DNA of 64,000 nucleotides from Curtobacterium pusillum (GTDB taxonomy: Bacteria; Actinomycetota; Actinomycetes; Actinomycetales; Microbacteriaceae), in the NCBI GenBank assembly GCA_002025645.1, contig CP018783.1, forward strand, positions 2,108,001 through 2,172,000, read 5' to 3'. Shown piece after piece: positions 45,781 to 57,700 of this stretch; position 1 is the stretch's first letter; every line of letters begins with the position of its first letter. The notes beneath the pieces were generated by a model, which saw nothing but the letters and a program-made list of their open reading frames with translations, was not told the origin of the DNA and did not search any database. The position numbers and the translations under genes were made by a program.

Positions 45781-46172
45781 TACTTGCTCGCCTTCTTGCT
45801 CGTCGCGGCAGCCTCGACCTCATCCGGCGTCGCGAGGACGACCGTGATGTGGCTGGTGCGCTTGTTGATGCGGAAGGCGCGGCCCTGGGCGCGCGGCTGG
45901 AACCGCTTCAGGGTCGTACCTTCGTCGACGAAGACGCGGCTCACGTAGAGGTCGCGCTCGTCGAGGAAGCTGTTCGTCGAGTCCGCCTTCACCCGGGCGT
46001 TCGCGATCGCCGAGGCGACCAGCTTGTACACGGGCTCCGAAGCGCCCTGGGGGGCGAACTTCAGGATGGCGAGCGCCTCGTGGGCCTGCTTGCCGCGGAT
46101 CAGCTCGATGACGCGACGGGCCTTCTGAGGCGTGACGCGGATGTGTCGCACGCGTGCGATCGACTCCACCAT
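45780..46172 (-). CDS. rplV: 50S ribosomal protein L22
   Basis: A 130-residue L22, which lines the exit tunnel and can carry macrolide-resistance changes. It contains [29 protein letters not shown] and the loop end [27 protein letters not shown] short A/S/K extension closes it. Confidence 0.97.
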   Translation of the reverse strand: MVESIARVRHIRVTPQKARRVIELIRGKQAHEALAILKFAPQGASEPVYKLVASAIANARVKADSTNSFLDERDLYVSRVFVDEGTTLKRFQPRAQGRAFRINKRTSHITVVLATPDEVEAAATSKKASK

Positions 46173-46197
46173 TTCGTTCCTCCTCTGCGTCGCCGCG

Positions 46198-46479
46198 TTA
46201 GCGGCGACGGCCCTTCTTGTCGTCCTTCACGTGACCACGGAAGGTGCGGGTCGGCGCGAACTCGCCGAGCTTGTGACCGACCATCGACTCGGTGACGAAC
46301 ACCGGGATGTGCTTGCGGCCGTCGTGCACGGCGATCGTGTGCCCGAGCATGTTCGGGATGATCATCGAGCGACGCGACCAGGTGCGGATCACGTTCTTGG
46401 TGTTGGCCTCGTTCTGCGTGACGACCTTGCGGAGCAGGTGCTCGTCGACGAAGGGGCCCTTCTTCAGACTGCGTGGCAT
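46198..46479 (-). CDS. rpsS: 30S ribosomal protein S19
   Basis: A 93-residue S19 with [18 protein letters not shown] and [51 protein letters not shown]. The family length is exact. Confidence 0.98.
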   Translation of the reverse strand: MPRSLKKGPFVDEHLLRKVVTQNEANTKNVIRTWSRRSMIIPNMLGHTIAVHDGRKHIPVFVTESMVGHKLGEFAPTRTFRGHVKDDKKGRRR

Positions 46480-46490
46480 CTTCTGAACTC

Positions 46491-47330
46491 CTACTTGCGC
46501 TTCTTGCCGGCGTTACGGCGACGGACGATGAGCTTGTCGCTCGGCTTGTTCGGCTTGCGCGTGCGACCCTCGGCCTGACCCCACGGGCTGACCGGGTGAC
46601 GGCCACCGGAGGTCTTGCCCTCGCCACCACCGTGCGGGTGGTCGACCGGGTTCATCGCGACACCACGAACGGTCGGGCGGACGCCCTTCCAACGCATGCG
46701 GCCGGCCTTGCCCCAGTTGATGTTCGACTGCTCGGCGTTGCCGACCTCGCCGATCGTGGCGCGGCAGCGGGCGTCGACGTTGCGGACCTCGCCCGACGGC
46801 AGACGGAGCTGCGCGTAGGGGCCGTCCTTGGCAACGAGACGCACCGAGGCGCCAGCCGAACGCGCGAGCTTGGCGCCGCCACCGGGGCGGAGCTCGATCG
46901 CGTGCACGACGGTACCGACGGGGATGTTGCGCAGCGGCAGGTTGTTGCCCGGCTTGATGTCCGCGCCGGCGCCCTGCTCGATGACGTCGCCCTGCTTGAG
47001 CTTGTTCGGCGCGATGATGTAGCGCTTCGTGCCGTCCACGTAGTGCAGGAGCGCGATGCGCGCAGTGCGGTTCGGGTCGTACTCGATGTGTGCGACCTTG
47101 GCGTCCACGCCGTCCTTGTCGTGACGACGGAAGTCGATCACGCGGTACTGGCGCTTGTGGCCACCACCGATGTGACGGGTGGTGATGCGGCCGGAGTTGT
47201 TGCGACCACCGGTCTTCGGCAGCGGACGAAGCAGCGACTTCTCCGGCGTCGAACGGGTGATCTCAGCGAAGTCGGCGACCGACGAGCCGCGACGACCGGG
47301 GGTCGTCGGCTTGTAGTTACGAATAGCCAT
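46491..47330 (-). CDS. rplB: 50S ribosomal protein L2
   Basis: A 279-residue L2, needed for subunit association. It has [26 protein letters not shown] and the universal [27 protein letters not shown] with the histidine close to the peptidyl-transferase centre. Confidence 0.98.
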   Translation of the reverse strand: MAIRNYKPTTPGRRGSSVADFAEITRSTPEKSLLRPLPKTGGRNNSGRITTRHIGGGHKRQYRVIDFRRHDKDGVDAKVAHIEYDPNRTARIALLHYVDGTKRYIIAPNKLKQGDVIEQGAGADIKPGNNLPLRNIPVGTVVHAIELRPGGGAKLARSAGASVRLVAKDGPYAQLRLPSGEVRNVDARCRATIGEVGNAEQSNINWGKAGRMRWKGVRPTVRGVAMNPVDHPHGGGEGKTSGGRHPVSPWGQAEGRTRKPNKPSDKLIVRRRNAGKKRK

Positions 47331-47348
47331 GATTTATCCCTCTGGTCC

Positions 47349-47648
47349 TCAGCCGACAGCCGTGAAGATGTCGATCGAACCGGACTTGAGCGTCACGATG
47401 GCGCGCTTGGTGTCCTTGCGCTTGCCCATGCCGAAACGCGTGCGACGGGTCTTGCCCGGACGGTTCAGCGTGTTGATGCTCGCGACCTTGACGTCGAAGA
47501 TCTTCTCGATGGCGAGCTTGATCTCGGTCTTGTTCGAACGGGGGTCCACGATGAACGTGTACTTGCCCTGGTCGATCAGGCCGTAGCTCTTCTCCGAGAC
47601 GACCGGCGAGATGATGATGTCGCGCGGGTCCTTGTTGAAGCCGCTCAT
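47349..47648 (-). CDS. rplW: 50S ribosomal protein L23
   Basis: A 99-residue L23, docking site for trigger factor and SRP at the tunnel exit. It contains [53 protein letters not shown]. It overlaps rplD by four bases. Confidence 0.98.
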   Translation of the reverse strand: MSGFNKDPRDIIISPVVSEKSYGLIDQGKYTFIVDPRSNKTEIKLAIEKIFDVKVASINTLNRPGKTRRTRFGMGKRKDTKRAIVTLKSGSIDIFTAVG

Positions 47649-48304
47649 GCGGAGATCTCCTTCGCGGTCTTCGACGCGATGAAGGCGTCGAGTGCGCTCT
47701 TGCTGAAGACGAGCGCGTCGGCCTTGAGCACGTCGTAGGCGTTGAGCTGGCCGTACGAGAGCGCGTGGACGTTCGGCAGGTTGCGGATCGACTTGAGCGT
47801 GAGCTCGTCGTCCTGCTCGAGCACGATGAGCACGTGCTTGACGGGCGCGACCTTCTCGAGGAGCGTGCGGGCGGTCTTGGTCGACGGCACCTCGGCCGTG
47901 ACGAAGCCCTCCACAGCGGAGATGCGGCCACCGCGGGCGCGGTCCGAGAGCGAGCCGAGCAGAGCAGCGGCGATCATCTTCTTCGGGGTGCGCTGCGAGT
48001 AGTCGCGCGGGGTCGGTCCGTGGACGACGCCACCGCCGGTGTGCTCCGGAGCGCGGACCGAACCCTGACGGGAGCGGCCGGTGCCCTTCTGCTTGAACGG
48101 CTTGCGACCGGCACCGCGGACTTCGCCGCGGTTCTTGGTCTTGTGGGTGCCCTGACGCGCGGCTGCGAGCTGCGCGGTGACGACCTGGTGGATCAGCGGG
48201 ACGTTGGTCTCGACGTCGAAGAGCTCGGCGGGGAGCTCGACGGTGCCGGACTTGGTACCCGATGCGTCGAGGACGTCGATCGTGGTTGCGGTCGTGGTGG
48301 CCAT
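47645..48304 (-). CDS. rplD: 50S ribosomal protein L4
   Basis: A 219-residue L4. The loop [48 protein letters not shown] reaches into the exit tunnel. The ATG at 48304 is preferred to the GTG two codons earlier, matching the arrangement before rplR. Residues 1-30 are less conserved. Confidence 0.96.
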   Translation of the reverse strand: MATTTATTIDVLDASGTKSGTVELPAELFDVETNVPLIHQVVTAQLAAARQGTHKTKNRGEVRGAGRKPFKQKGTGRSRQGSVRAPEHTGGGVVHGPTPRDYSQRTPKKMIAAALLGSLSDRARGGRISAVEGFVTAEVPSTKTARTLLEKVAPVKHVLIVLEQDDELTLKSIRNLPNVHALSYGQLNAYDVLKADALVFSKSALDAFIASKTAKEISA

Positions 48305-48306
48305 GA

Positions 48307-48960
48307 TCACTTACCCTTCACGGCGGTGCGGACGAAGACGGAGCGACCGCGAGCACCGGGGATCGCGCCCTTGACGAGCAGCAGACCCTTCTCGGCGTCG
48401 ACGGCGTGCACCGTGAGATTGAGGACGGTCACGCGCTCGCCACCCATGCGACCAGCCATCCGCATGCCCTTGAAGACACGCGACGGGGTCGACGAAGCAC
48501 CGATCGAGCCGGGCTTGCGGTGGTTGCGGTGCGCACCGTGCGAGGCACCGACGCCGTGGAAGCCGTGGCGCTTCATGACACCGGCGAAGCCCTTGCCCTT
48601 GGAAGTGCCGACGACGTCGACCTTCTGGCCGGCCTCGAAGGTGTCGACGGTGAGCTCCTGGCCGAGCGTGTACTCGGCGGAGTCGTTGGTGCGGATCTCG
48701 GTGAGGGTGCGACGCGGGGTGACCCCGGCGGCCTCGAAGTGACCGGCGGCCGGCTTGTTGACCTTGCGCGGGTCGATGGCGCCGGCGGCGATCTGGATCG
48801 CCTCGTAGCCGTCGCGCTCGACGTTGCGGATCTGGGTGACCACGTTCGGGCCGACCTCGATCACGGTGACGGGGATGAACTTGTTGTTCTCGTCCCACAC
48901 CTGGGTCATCCCGAGCTTCTTGCCGAGGAGGCCCTTGACGGTCTTGGTTGAATTCGCCAT
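48307..48960 (-). CDS. rplC: 50S ribosomal protein L3
   Basis: A 217-residue L3 with [32 protein letters not shown] and [59 protein letters not shown]. It is an early 23S assembly protein. Confidence 0.98.
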   Translation of the reverse strand: MANSTKTVKGLLGKKLGMTQVWDENNKFIPVTVIEVGPNVVTQIRNVERDGYEAIQIAAGAIDPRKVNKPAAGHFEAAGVTPRRTLTEIRTNDSAEYTLGQELTVDTFEAGQKVDVVGTSKGKGFAGVMKRHGFHGVGASHGAHRNHRKPGSIGASSTPSRVFKGMRMAGRMGGERVTVLNLTVHAVDAEKGLLLVKGAIPGARGRSVFVRTAVKGK

Positions 48961-48973
48961 CAGTGCAGCCCCC

Positions 48974-49282
48974 TTACAGCTTGATCTCGATGTTGACGTC
49001 AGCCGGGAGGTCGAGTCGCATGAGCGAGTCGACGGCCTTCGGCGTCGGGTCGACGATGTCGATGACCCGCTTGTGCGTGCGCTTCTCGAAGTGCTCGCGC
49101 GAGTCCTTGTACTTGTGGGGAGAACGGATCACGGTGACCACGTTCTTCTCGGTGGGGAGCGGCACCGGGCCGACCACGGTCGCACCGGCACGGGTCACCG
49201 TGTCGACGATCTTCCGGGCCGACGTGTCGATGACCTCGTGGTCGTACGACTTGAGCCGGATGCGGATCTTCTGTCCCGCCAT
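48974..49282 (-). CDS. rpsJ: 30S ribosomal protein S10
   Basis: A 102-residue S10 starting [19 protein letters not shown] and ending [11 protein letters not shown], exactly the standard length. The ATG at 49282 is chosen accordingly. It is the first gene of the S10-spc unit and also a transcription antitermination (NusE) factor. Confidence 0.98.
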   Translation of the reverse strand: MAGQKIRIRLKSYDHEVIDTSARKIVDTVTRAGATVVGPVPLPTEKNVVTVIRSPHKYKDSREHFEKRTHKRVIDIVDPTPKAVDSLMRLDLPADVNIEIKL

Positions 49283-49747
49283 GTGTCTCTTGTCCTCTCT
49301 GCGCCGCGCACCCTCGGGCCGCCTGACGCCGCCGTCACCGTGCATTCCTGCACGACTTGGCTGTTTTCCTGAACCAACCGGCCGCATCCGCTGGGGATGA
49401 CCGCTGTTCTCCTGTCAACCGCGCGGGGCGACCTGGGCCGTCCAGCGTGGGCATGTCGCTTCCCCCACGTCCGGACACAGCAGTGGCCGGGCGCTATCGA
49501 GGGAGTCGATCGTGTTCTGCTGCCTGCGGCCCAACCCAGCCCTGCTGAACAGGGGGGTTGTGCACTGCCAGAGCAGTGATCCTGCGCACGCGGACGCACG
49601 CGGAATTCGGAACCGGACAAGTCTCGCATAGGCACGGCATCCGTGCAACCCGGGCGTGTCGCGATTCGCGGGCGTGTCGGGATCGGCCCACTTCCCCGGA
49701 TCCACGGGGATCGGCGGCCTGGAGGCACGGGGCGGCCCCGACACGCA
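49283..49747. other. Upstream region of the S10 operon
   Basis: No gene is evident. A perfect -35-like TTGACA lies on the minus strand at 49413-49418, but no matching -10 stands out at the usual distance, so the promoter is tentative. A CCCCG/CGGGG hairpin around GGATCC occurs near 49695-49709, and a half palindromic repeat at 49714-49730. Confidence 0.4.
49714..49730 (+). repeat. Palindromic repeat family, half-copy E
   Basis: GCGGCCTGGAGGCACGG matches the left arm of the family, followed by a short GGGGC/GGCCCC remainder rather than the full second arm. Confidence 0.6.
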
Positions 49748-49780
49748 GCATGCCCTCCGGAGCGGGTCCGGAGGGCATGC
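49748..49780 (-). terminator. Terminator after the DarT-like gene
   Basis: A 14-bp perfect stem (49748-49761 with 49767-49780) with loop GCGGG, 20 bases past the gene's stop codon. Confidence 0.8.
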
Positions 49781-49800
49781 GCGGAAGGTCGGTGCCGACG

Positions 49801-50610
49801 TTACTCGGCGACCACCGGCGGGACGAACCACGGCGGGAAGACGGCCACCCGGGGAGCGTGGCCGCCGTGGTCCTGCAGGACCGCCTTGACGGCCTGTCGG
49901 ACGCGGTCGTTCGGCACGCCGATGACCGCGACGGCGGAGAACGGCACGCTCGGCCCGGCGAGCAGCTCGAGCTCGTGCATCTCCGGGTCGGTGAAGTCCG
50001 TGCGGCGGATGAGGTTCGTCGCGGCCTCGGGACCGACGGCGAAGCGCACGTCCTCGGCGTCCGCGTCCTGGTCGGCGACGATCACGGACGCTCCGAAGGC
50101 CGACACCGGCACGACGAGCATGATGTACTCCGTCGCCCGGGTCCGCCGGGCGGCGTCGGACCAGCGCTCACCCTCGGCACCGGTGCGCAGCTCGTCCCAG
50201 CGCGTGGCGTCCGGGGAGAGCGTGAACGGCACGTGGCCGGCGACCGGGGAGCCGTCCGGGGCAGTGGCCTCGGCCCGAGCCGCACGGGCGGAGGGGGAGG
50301 CGACGTCGACGACCGGCGTCACGGCGTCCGACGCGAGGATCGCCCCGGAGCCGACGATGTCGTCGAGGTTGTCCACGTGGGTGACGTGGTGGGCCCGCAG
50401 CGACGCGAAGTCACGCGCCTCGGGCAGGTCGGGCACCGGCGACCGCAGCGAGGACGCGGGTGCGGCGGCCTGGCCGGGGACGCTCCGGAGCGAGGTGGTG
50501 ATCCGGGTACGGCGCGGGGTCGGGGTGGGGGTCTCCGCTGCCTCGCGCTGGCGCGGGGCGCAGATGTCGCAGAGCTCGGTGGGGAATCCGTGGATGCACT
50601 CGTCAGTCAC
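49801..50610 (-). CDS. DarT-like (DUF4433) ADP-ribosyltransferase-fold protein
   Basis: A 269-residue protein. From about residue 70 it follows the pattern of DarT, which ADP-ribosylates thymidine in single-stranded DNA: HVTHVDNLDDIVGSGAI, then VPFTLSP, YIMLVVPVS, RRTDF, and ELELLAGPSVPFSAVAVIGVP with a candidate catalytic glutamate. The N-terminus has a C-x-H-x6-C-x2-C motif (CIHGFPTELCDIC) that may bind zinc. This assignment is by eye. No DarG macrodomain antitoxin is adjacent. GTG at 50610 is the likely start; a TTG at 50664 is possible. Confidence 0.6.
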   Translation of the reverse strand: MTDECIHGFPTELCDICAPRQREAAETPTPTPRRTRITTSLRSVPGQAAAPASSLRSPVPDLPEARDFASLRAHHVTHVDNLDDIVGSGAILASDAVTPVVDVASPSARAARAEATAPDGSPVAGHVPFTLSPDATRWDELRTGAEGERWSDAARRTRATEYIMLVVPVSAFGASVIVADQDADAEDVRFAVGPEAATNLIRRTDFTDPEMHELELLAGPSVPFSAVAVIGVPNDRVRQAVKAVLQDHGGHAPRVAVFPPWFVPPVVAE

Positions 50611-50691
50611 GACTGGTGGGGGTCCTTCCGTGCCCGGGTGGGGGTGATCGGGCACGAGGTCCAACGGTACGTCATCCCGGCCCCTTCCCGG

Positions 50692-51669
50692 TCACTGTCG
50701 GTAGAGCAGTGCGCGGACCTCGGACTCCGCCGCGTGCGTGCGGTCGGGGTCGATGGTCTCGCCGTGGTCGTAGGCGTCGAGCAGTCGCGGGTCGATGTAG
50801 CTCTGCCGGCACACCGTCGGGGTGTTGCCGAGTTCCTCGCTCGCGACCTTGACGGCGTGCGAGACGGCCTTGCGCCGCTTCGCCTGGGAGGACTGCGGCC
50901 CGGTGGACGCCAGGTCGACGGCGGCGGCCACCGTGCCGTGCAGCGTCCGGAAGTCCTTCGCGGTGAACTCGTCCCCCGCGCGCTCCTTCACGTACTCGTT
51001 GATGTCCTCGGCGGAGAGCGGCTCCCACTCGGCCCCCCGGCGCTCCCGGAAGGAGAGCAGCCGGGCGTTCGGCCCGCGGCGCTTCATGCCGGCGATGACG
51101 GTCGCGAGGTCGGCGTCGTGGATGGACGACGACCACTCCTGCCCGCTCTTGCCGGGGAAGTCCAGCTCGATGTCGTCGCCGGAGACGTGGGCGTGCGCGC
51201 AGAGCAGCGTCGAGAGCCCGCGGCTGCCGTGCTCGGAGGCGTAGCGCTCGGACCCGACCCGGAGCGACCCCTGGTCGAGCATCCGGAAGGCGGCGGCCAG
51301 AGCACGCTGCCGGTCGGGTTCCGGGCGGCGGAGGTCCATGGTGACCCCGCGTCGCGCGACCGGCAGGGACTCGGCGAGGGCGAGCGCGCGGTCGTACTTG
51401 ATGCGGTCCATGCGCTCGCGCCAGGACGGGTGGTACATGTACTGCCGCCGTCCGGCACCGTCGATCCCGGTGGCGAGGACGTGGCCGTTGTCGTAGGGCG
51501 AGATCCACACGTCGTCCCACGCGGGCGGGATGACGAGGTCCTCGAGGCGCTGGCGCACCGCCTCGTCGGTCACGGTCGCGCCGTCCGGGTCGCGGTACGA
51601 GAACCCGCGGCCGCTGCGGACGCGGTGGTAGCCGCGACCGTTGGTCGCGGAGCGGCGGAGACGTGTCAC
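50692..51669 (-). CDS. DNA topoisomerase IB (poxvirus-type)
   Basis: A 325-residue type IB topoisomerase, which relaxes supercoils by nicking one strand through a 3'-phosphotyrosine. The N-terminal part has GFSYRDPDGATVTDE and the DNA-binding IPPAWDDVWISPYDNGHVLATGIDGAGRRQYMYHPSWR. The catalytic part has GSERYASEHGSRGLSTLL (Arg), FTAKDFRTLHGT (Arg, His), and the tyrosine in RQSYIDPRLLDAY. The GTG at 51669 is tentative because GAGGA is unusually close. Earlier in-frame codons lie inside a palindromic repeat. It is 81 bases upstream of the DarT-like gene on the same strand. Confidence 0.93.
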   Translation of the reverse strand: MTRLRRSATNGRGYHRVRSGRGFSYRDPDGATVTDEAVRQRLEDLVIPPAWDDVWISPYDNGHVLATGIDGAGRRQYMYHPSWRERMDRIKYDRALALAESLPVARRGVTMDLRRPEPDRQRALAAAFRMLDQGSLRVGSERYASEHGSRGLSTLLCAHAHVSGDDIELDFPGKSGQEWSSSIHDADLATVIAGMKRRGPNARLLSFRERRGAEWEPLSAEDINEYVKERAGDEFTAKDFRTLHGTVAAAVDLASTGPQSSQAKRRKAVSHAVKVASEELGNTPTVCRQSYIDPRLLDAYDHGETIDPDRTHAAESEVRALLYRQ

Positions 51670-51710
51670 GTCCTCGATGCAACTCGCTGCCGCCTGTGAC
51701 CCGGCCCGGC

Positions 51711-51758
51711 GACGGACTGGAGGCACGGTGCCAGCTGGCACCGTGCCTCCAGGCCGTC
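51711..51758. repeat. Palindromic repeat family, copy F (48 bp)
   Basis: A palindrome with one A:G mismatch, reading GACGGACTGGAGGCACGGTG from the left edge, nearly the same as copy B at 19.85 kb. It fills most of the gap between the surface protein and topoisomerase genes, so it may also end surface-protein transcription. Confidence 0.88.
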
Positions 51759-51764
51759 AGGTGG

Positions 51765-54700
51765 TCACGCTCGGCGACGTCGGCGCGTCACCAGCAGGAC
51801 GCCACCGGTTGCCATCGCGAGGAGCGCGATCAGCGCGCCGATGCCGAGTCCGGCCGCACCCGTGAAGGCGAGCTCGCCCGCCGGCTTCGGTGCGTCGCGC
51901 ACCGGAGCCGGGTCGCTGGCGCGCATCGGGTCCGTCGGGCTGGCGGAGCCGGCGATCGGCACCACCTGCGTCGTCGGCGACTCGACCGTGGCGACGTTCG
52001 TGATGCGGTCAGGGGCGTCGGTCGCGACCTTCGCCGTGACCTGGAACGCGACCTGGCCGTCGACCGCGAGCGGACCCGTCAGGGTGCAGGTGACCGTCTG
52101 CCCGGTGGTGCACGTCGCTGCCTTCGCGTCGTTCACGCTCACCAGGGTGAGGCCGGCGGGCAGACGGTCGGTGACGACCACGGGGCCCGGGTCCTCGGTG
52201 AGGCCGTCGTTGCGCACCGTGATGGTGTAGCCGACGGTCTGGCCGCGGACGGCCTGACCCGTGTGGGTCTTCGTGACCGACAGGCTGGACGCGGGGTCGA
52301 CCGCGAGCTCGTCGGCCGCCTCGTTGTCGGCGAGCGTCGTCTCGGTCGTGGTCGTCGCGACGGTCGCGCTCGGCTGCACGCCCGGGTAGGCGGCGGCCGT
52401 CGGCGTCTGGTGCACCGTGATGACCGGCGCGAGCGAACCGGCCGGCAGCGTCCCCGTGAGGGCGAACGACACCGTGGTCGAGCCGTCGGCGTCGTGCACC
52501 ACACCGGTGACCGTCCACGCGGGATCGGCCTCGGTCGAGACGTACGTCAGCCCCTTCGGCAGCGTGTACGTCGCCGTGACACCGGCGGCGTCGGACAGCC
52601 CGGCGTTCCGGACCTGGATCGTCTCCGGCAGGTCCTTGCCGATGACCGCGGCGCCGTCGTGGCCGATCGTGATCGCCACGTTCGCCACCTCGTCGACGTC
52701 GAGCGGGCTCGTCACCGGCTGGTCGTTCGTGCCGACCGGCGGGTTGGTGCCCTGCCCGGTGATGACCGCGCGGTTCTCGATCGTGCCGGCGGTGTAGCCG
52801 GACGCGACCTTCGTGGTGATCCACAGGCCGGGGGCGTCCGTCCCGGCGACGATCGTCGTCGGGAGCGAGCACGTGACGAGCGTCGGGTCGGTGGTGCCGT
52901 CGCAGGTCCACACGGCGCCGTCGCTCGAGGCGCCGGTGAACGTCAGGCCCTCGGGCAGCTGGTCGGTGACGACCGTGGTGGGCTGCTCGTCGGACGGTCC
53001 CTCGTTGCGGACCTGGAGGAGCCAGACCTGCTCGGCACCCGCGGTGACCCGCTTGGCAGCCGTCGTCGAGCCCACCTTCGCGACCGGGCTCTTCGTCAGG
53101 CCGAGGGCCGCGTGCGTCGTCACCGTGACGTCGTCCCCGGCGGTGTCGTTCGCCGGGTCCGTGTCGGGCGTCGCGCTCGACACGGTCGCGGTGTTGCGGA
53201 GCGTGCCGGCCGGGGTGCCTGATGCGATCGAGGCCGTCACGTGGAACACGGCGGTGTCACCGCTCGCCAGGGTGGCGGTGGTCCAGGTGCCCGCGTCCGC
53301 GCCCTGTTCCCAAGCCGCGTCGGTCGTCACCTTCCGGATCGTCATGCCCGCGGGCGGCGTGTCCGTCCAGGAGGCGTCCTGCGCGTCCGAGGGGCCGTCG
53401 TTCGTCACGGTGACGTCGTACGTGACGTCCGTGCCGGCGTCGGCGCTCGGGGCGCTCGTGCGCTGCTTGGTGATCGACAGGTCGGCGTGCGTGGTGACGT
53501 CGACGGTCGCCTCGTCGTGCACGACCGGGCCGGACGCCGTGACGGGCGAGGCCGTCGCGGTGTTCACGATCGACGAACCCCGGAAGGAGGCCGGCACGTG
53601 CACGGTCAGGACGATCGTGTTCGGGTCGGTGGCCCCCGCCGCGATGCCGTCGGTGCTGGACAGCGTCAGGACGCCGTCCGCGTTCGACTCGAGCGCCCAG
53701 TGCTGCTCGGTCTCCGGCGACAGGCCGCGGAACTCCACGCCGGCCGGCAGGGTGTCCTGCACCCGGACGCTCGGCGTGCGGTCGTCACCGGCGGGCAGGT
53801 CGGACGGGCCCGTCGGGTTCGCGACCGTGATCGTGTAGGTGACGTCCTTGCCGGCGTCGACCGTCTCGACGTCCGCGGTCTTCGTCACCGAGAGCCCGGC
53901 AGTCTGGGAGGCGTCGCTCCGTGCCTGGTCCTGGGCGGTCGCGGCGTTGTCGGCCGTCACCACCGCGGTGTTCACCAGGGTCCCGGTGAAGGACGACGGG
54001 GTCGTCACGGTCATGGTGAACGTCGTGCGCTTCCCGGCGGCGAGGGTACCGTCGAGCACGCAGGTCACGTCGGTGCCGTCGGCGGCCGGGGCCGTGCAGG
54101 TCCAGGGGCCGTCGGTCTGGGTGACGGTGTCGGTTCCCTTGTCGACGGGGGTGTCGGACCGGAGGCGCGTGCCCGACTCGAGCGTGTCCGTCACCTGCAC
54201 CGTGCGGGCGTCGGCCGTCCCGGTGTTCGTCACCGTGACGGTCCAGTCCGCCGGGTCACCGGCGACCAGCGCCTCGGACCCGAAGGCCTTGTCGATGGTC
54301 AGCGACGTCGTGTCGTCCACCGCGGTGGTCGCCTTCGAGTCGTCGTTCGACGTCGTCGGGTCGGTCGTCTTCGTGGAGTCGACCGCGACCGCCGCGGTGT
54401 TCACGATCGACTGCGCGGCGGTGACGTCGGAGTGCACGGTCGCGGTGACGGTGATCGCGCCGGCGGTGGTGCCGTTCGCGAGGCCGTCGCGGGTGCAGGT
54501 CACGGTGTCGTCGTCCGTGTCACAGGTCCACGCGGTGTCGGTCGAGGTGGCGCTGACGAGCGTCACGGTGTCGGGCAGCGTGTCCGTGACGGTCACCGTG
54601 CCGCGTGCGTCGGAGACGCTCTGCACGGTGGTGTCCTGGCGGTTCTGCACGGAGAGGCTCCACGAGATCGTCCGTCCGGCCTGGGCCTTCTCGGACGGGC

Positions 54701-57700
54701 CGGTCTTGGTGATCGCGAGGTCGGCGATCGCGACCGGGGTCACGCTCGCGGTGTCGCTGTCGTTCCCGGGCTTCGGGTCGAAGGTCTGGCCCGTGCCCTG
54801 GTGGATCGTGGCGGTGTTGCGGATCGCCGTGAGCGGCGCGTTCGCCGGCAGGGTCAGCGCGACGTCGAGCTCGGGGAACGAGGCGCCCTTCGCGACGGTC
54901 GCTCCGTTGACGCACGACCACGTGCCGTCCGTCGGGGTGCAGGTCCAGCCGCTGCCCGTGAACACCAGGGTCGCCCCCGTGGGCAGGCCGGTCGGGGCAT
55001 CCACGACGGTGGTGCCGTGCGCTGCGTCGTCACCGGTGTTGGTCACCGTGATGGTCCAGGCCTTCGCGGTGGTGGCACCGGCGACGACCTTCGCGGTCGT
55101 GGCCGTCTTCGTCAGGGCGAGGTCGGCCGCTGCGATCCGGGCCGTGGCCGTCGCGTCGTCAGCGCCACCGGGGTAGGAGACGAACGAGCCGTCGCCGCCG
55201 TCGTACCCGGTGCCACCGGAGGCGTCCGTGACGGTCGCCGTGACGTGGTTGGTGTGCGCGATCGCGGTACCGGCGCCGGGCGTCGTGGCCGCGTCGGCGG
55301 TCGGGGTCGCCCGGTAGTGCAGGGTCATCGTGGCGTTCGCCCCGAGCTGGCCGAGGCTGGACCAGGTGAGGGTGCTGCCGGTCGTCGTGGGGTCGGCCAC
55401 CGGAGCGGCTGCTCCACCGTCACGGACGAGCGTGGCGCTGCCGGCGACGTACTGCCAGTTCGCGGGCAGGACGTCCTTCGCGGCGACGTTCGTCGCGGCG
55501 CTGCCGGTGTTCGTGAACGTCACCGAGAAGTCCGAGGCGACGCCGACGTAGGACAGGCCACCGAGGGTGTCGTTCGACTTCGCGACGGCGACGTCCGGGA
55601 ACGCCGGGGTCACGGTGGCGGTCGCCGAGACGGCGTCGTAGCTCGCGCCGCCGGTCGGCAGGCTGCGGTAGTCACCGGTCGAAGCGGTGTTCGTGAGCGG
55701 CCCGCCGGTCAGCGAGGCATCGTCCGCGAGCTTCGCGGAGTACGTGTGCTGCACGGTGGCGCCCGCACCGCCGACCGTGGTCGACGGCCAGGTGATCACG
55801 CCGCCGCCGCACTTCGTGGCCCCGTCCGCCGCCGCGGTGAAGGTCCCGCCGTCGGAGATCGACGTGCCGTCGACCACGATGCCCGCGGGCACGCAGTCGG
55901 TCACGACGGCGCCGTACGCCGGCGACGCGCCCTTGGCGTTCGTCACGGTGACGGTGTACCGCACGGACTGGCCGGGCTCGACGTCGAGGGCGGTGCTCGT
56001 GGTCCCGAGCACCGTCGCGGTCTTGCCGATCGACAGCGACGGTGCCACGACCGAGGCGTTCGCCTGGTTCGAGGTCGCCGAACCGTCGGTCGGGGTCGTC
56101 CCCTTCGCGGTCTTGTCCCACGCGAACTTCGCGGTGTTCGACAGGGCCGTCCCGGCCGTGGCGCTGGTGGACAGGCGGACCGGGATCGACACGGTGACGA
56201 CCACTGCCTGCGGCCGGCCCGTCGCGATGTCGCTGACGGCCACGGTCACGGTGCGCGTCGACGCATCGACGGTGCCCGTCGCGGTGACGGTGGTGTCGGA
56301 CGTCGTCGCGGTCAGGGTGCCGTCGACGGTCAGGCCGACGGGCAACGTGTCCGTGAGCCGGGCGTCGAAGACCGCCACGTTCGCGGGGATCGTCGCCGTC
56401 ACCTGGTAGGTCGCCGCGTCACCCGGGCGGACTGGCAGCGCGGCGGTGTTCGCCGGGTTCGTCGTGGCCGGGGTACCGGCGGAACCGTCGGTGTTCGACC
56501 AGGTGGGCGCGGTGAGCTGCTTCGACACGGACGGGGACGCCACCGTGATGGTGTCGTCGGCGCGGGCGGTCTGGACGTAGGTCGCGCCGGCCGTCGCGTA
56601 GTCGGTGTCGAGGCTCGAGCCGACGACCTTCGCGGTGTTCGCGTAGCTCGTGCCGGCGGGGGCCTTGTCGGCGAGGGTGCCGGTCACCGTGACGGTGGCC
56701 GAGGCACCGGCGGCCAACGTGCCGACGTTCCACGCGTGCAGGGTGCGGTCGGTGCCGCACGCGCCGAGCGCATCGCGTTGCGCCTGGGTCGGGGTCACCT
56801 CCGTTCGCGACGACCCCGTGAACTGCAGCGACGACGGGAAGCAGTCGGCGACGAGGACGCTGCGCGCATCGGTCGTGGTCGACTTGTTCGTCGCGGTGAG
56901 CGTCCACGTCACGACGTCTTGGCCGGAGACGACGGCGCCGTTCCGGTCGTCGGTCTTCGTGATCGCGAGGTTCGGGGCGGTGACGCCGACCGCGACCTCC
57001 TTCGTCGGGGCGACGGAGGTGCCCGTCACCGGGTCGGTGCTGCGGAACGTCGCGGTGTTCGTGATCGTCGCCGACGAGAACGTCGTGCCGTCCGACTTCG
57101 GGTACGCGCCGGTGCCGGCGGACACCGCGAGCCCGGAGACCGTGACGGTGAAGGTCACGTCAGCCGTCGTGGTGTTGTCGAACACGCTCGGGAAGACGAG
57201 ACCTCCGCCGCCGTCCGTGTTGGTCGTGGCACCGCCGGTGAACGTGAAGTCCTGGCCGCCGTAGGTGACGGTCGCGTCGCCGTCGGTCATGCCGCGCGTC
57301 GCCACGTTCGCGGTCCCGGGCATGCCCAGCGTCCACGTGGTGGCGCTCGTGGTCTCCAGCCCGGTGACCTTGGCCAGCGGGTCCACCAGCGCCGCGGCTC
57401 CGACGCTCGTGCCGGCCTTCACGGTCACGGAGTAGGTGTACTTGAGCGGCTGCCCCGGCACGGCGTTCAGGCCGGACCGGTTCGTGGCACCGCCGTCGGT
57501 ACCGCCGGTCTTGTCGACGACGACGGGCGTGATCGTCACCGGGCGCTGGGCGTCCGCGGTGACGGCGACGAGCTGCGAGCCGGTCGCACCGGACGCGTGC
57601 GTGCTCGTCCCGGAGGCAGGAGTCGGCACCCAGGTCTGTGCAGCGCCGGTGTCGGCCGTCGTGTCGAACCGCACGACCGAGGCGGAGTTCTGGTACACGG

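Noticed and set aside
49494-49778. Short open frames upstream of rpsJ
   Set aside because: They cross a hairpin and a palindromic repeat, have no ribosome binding sites and show no recognisable sequence.
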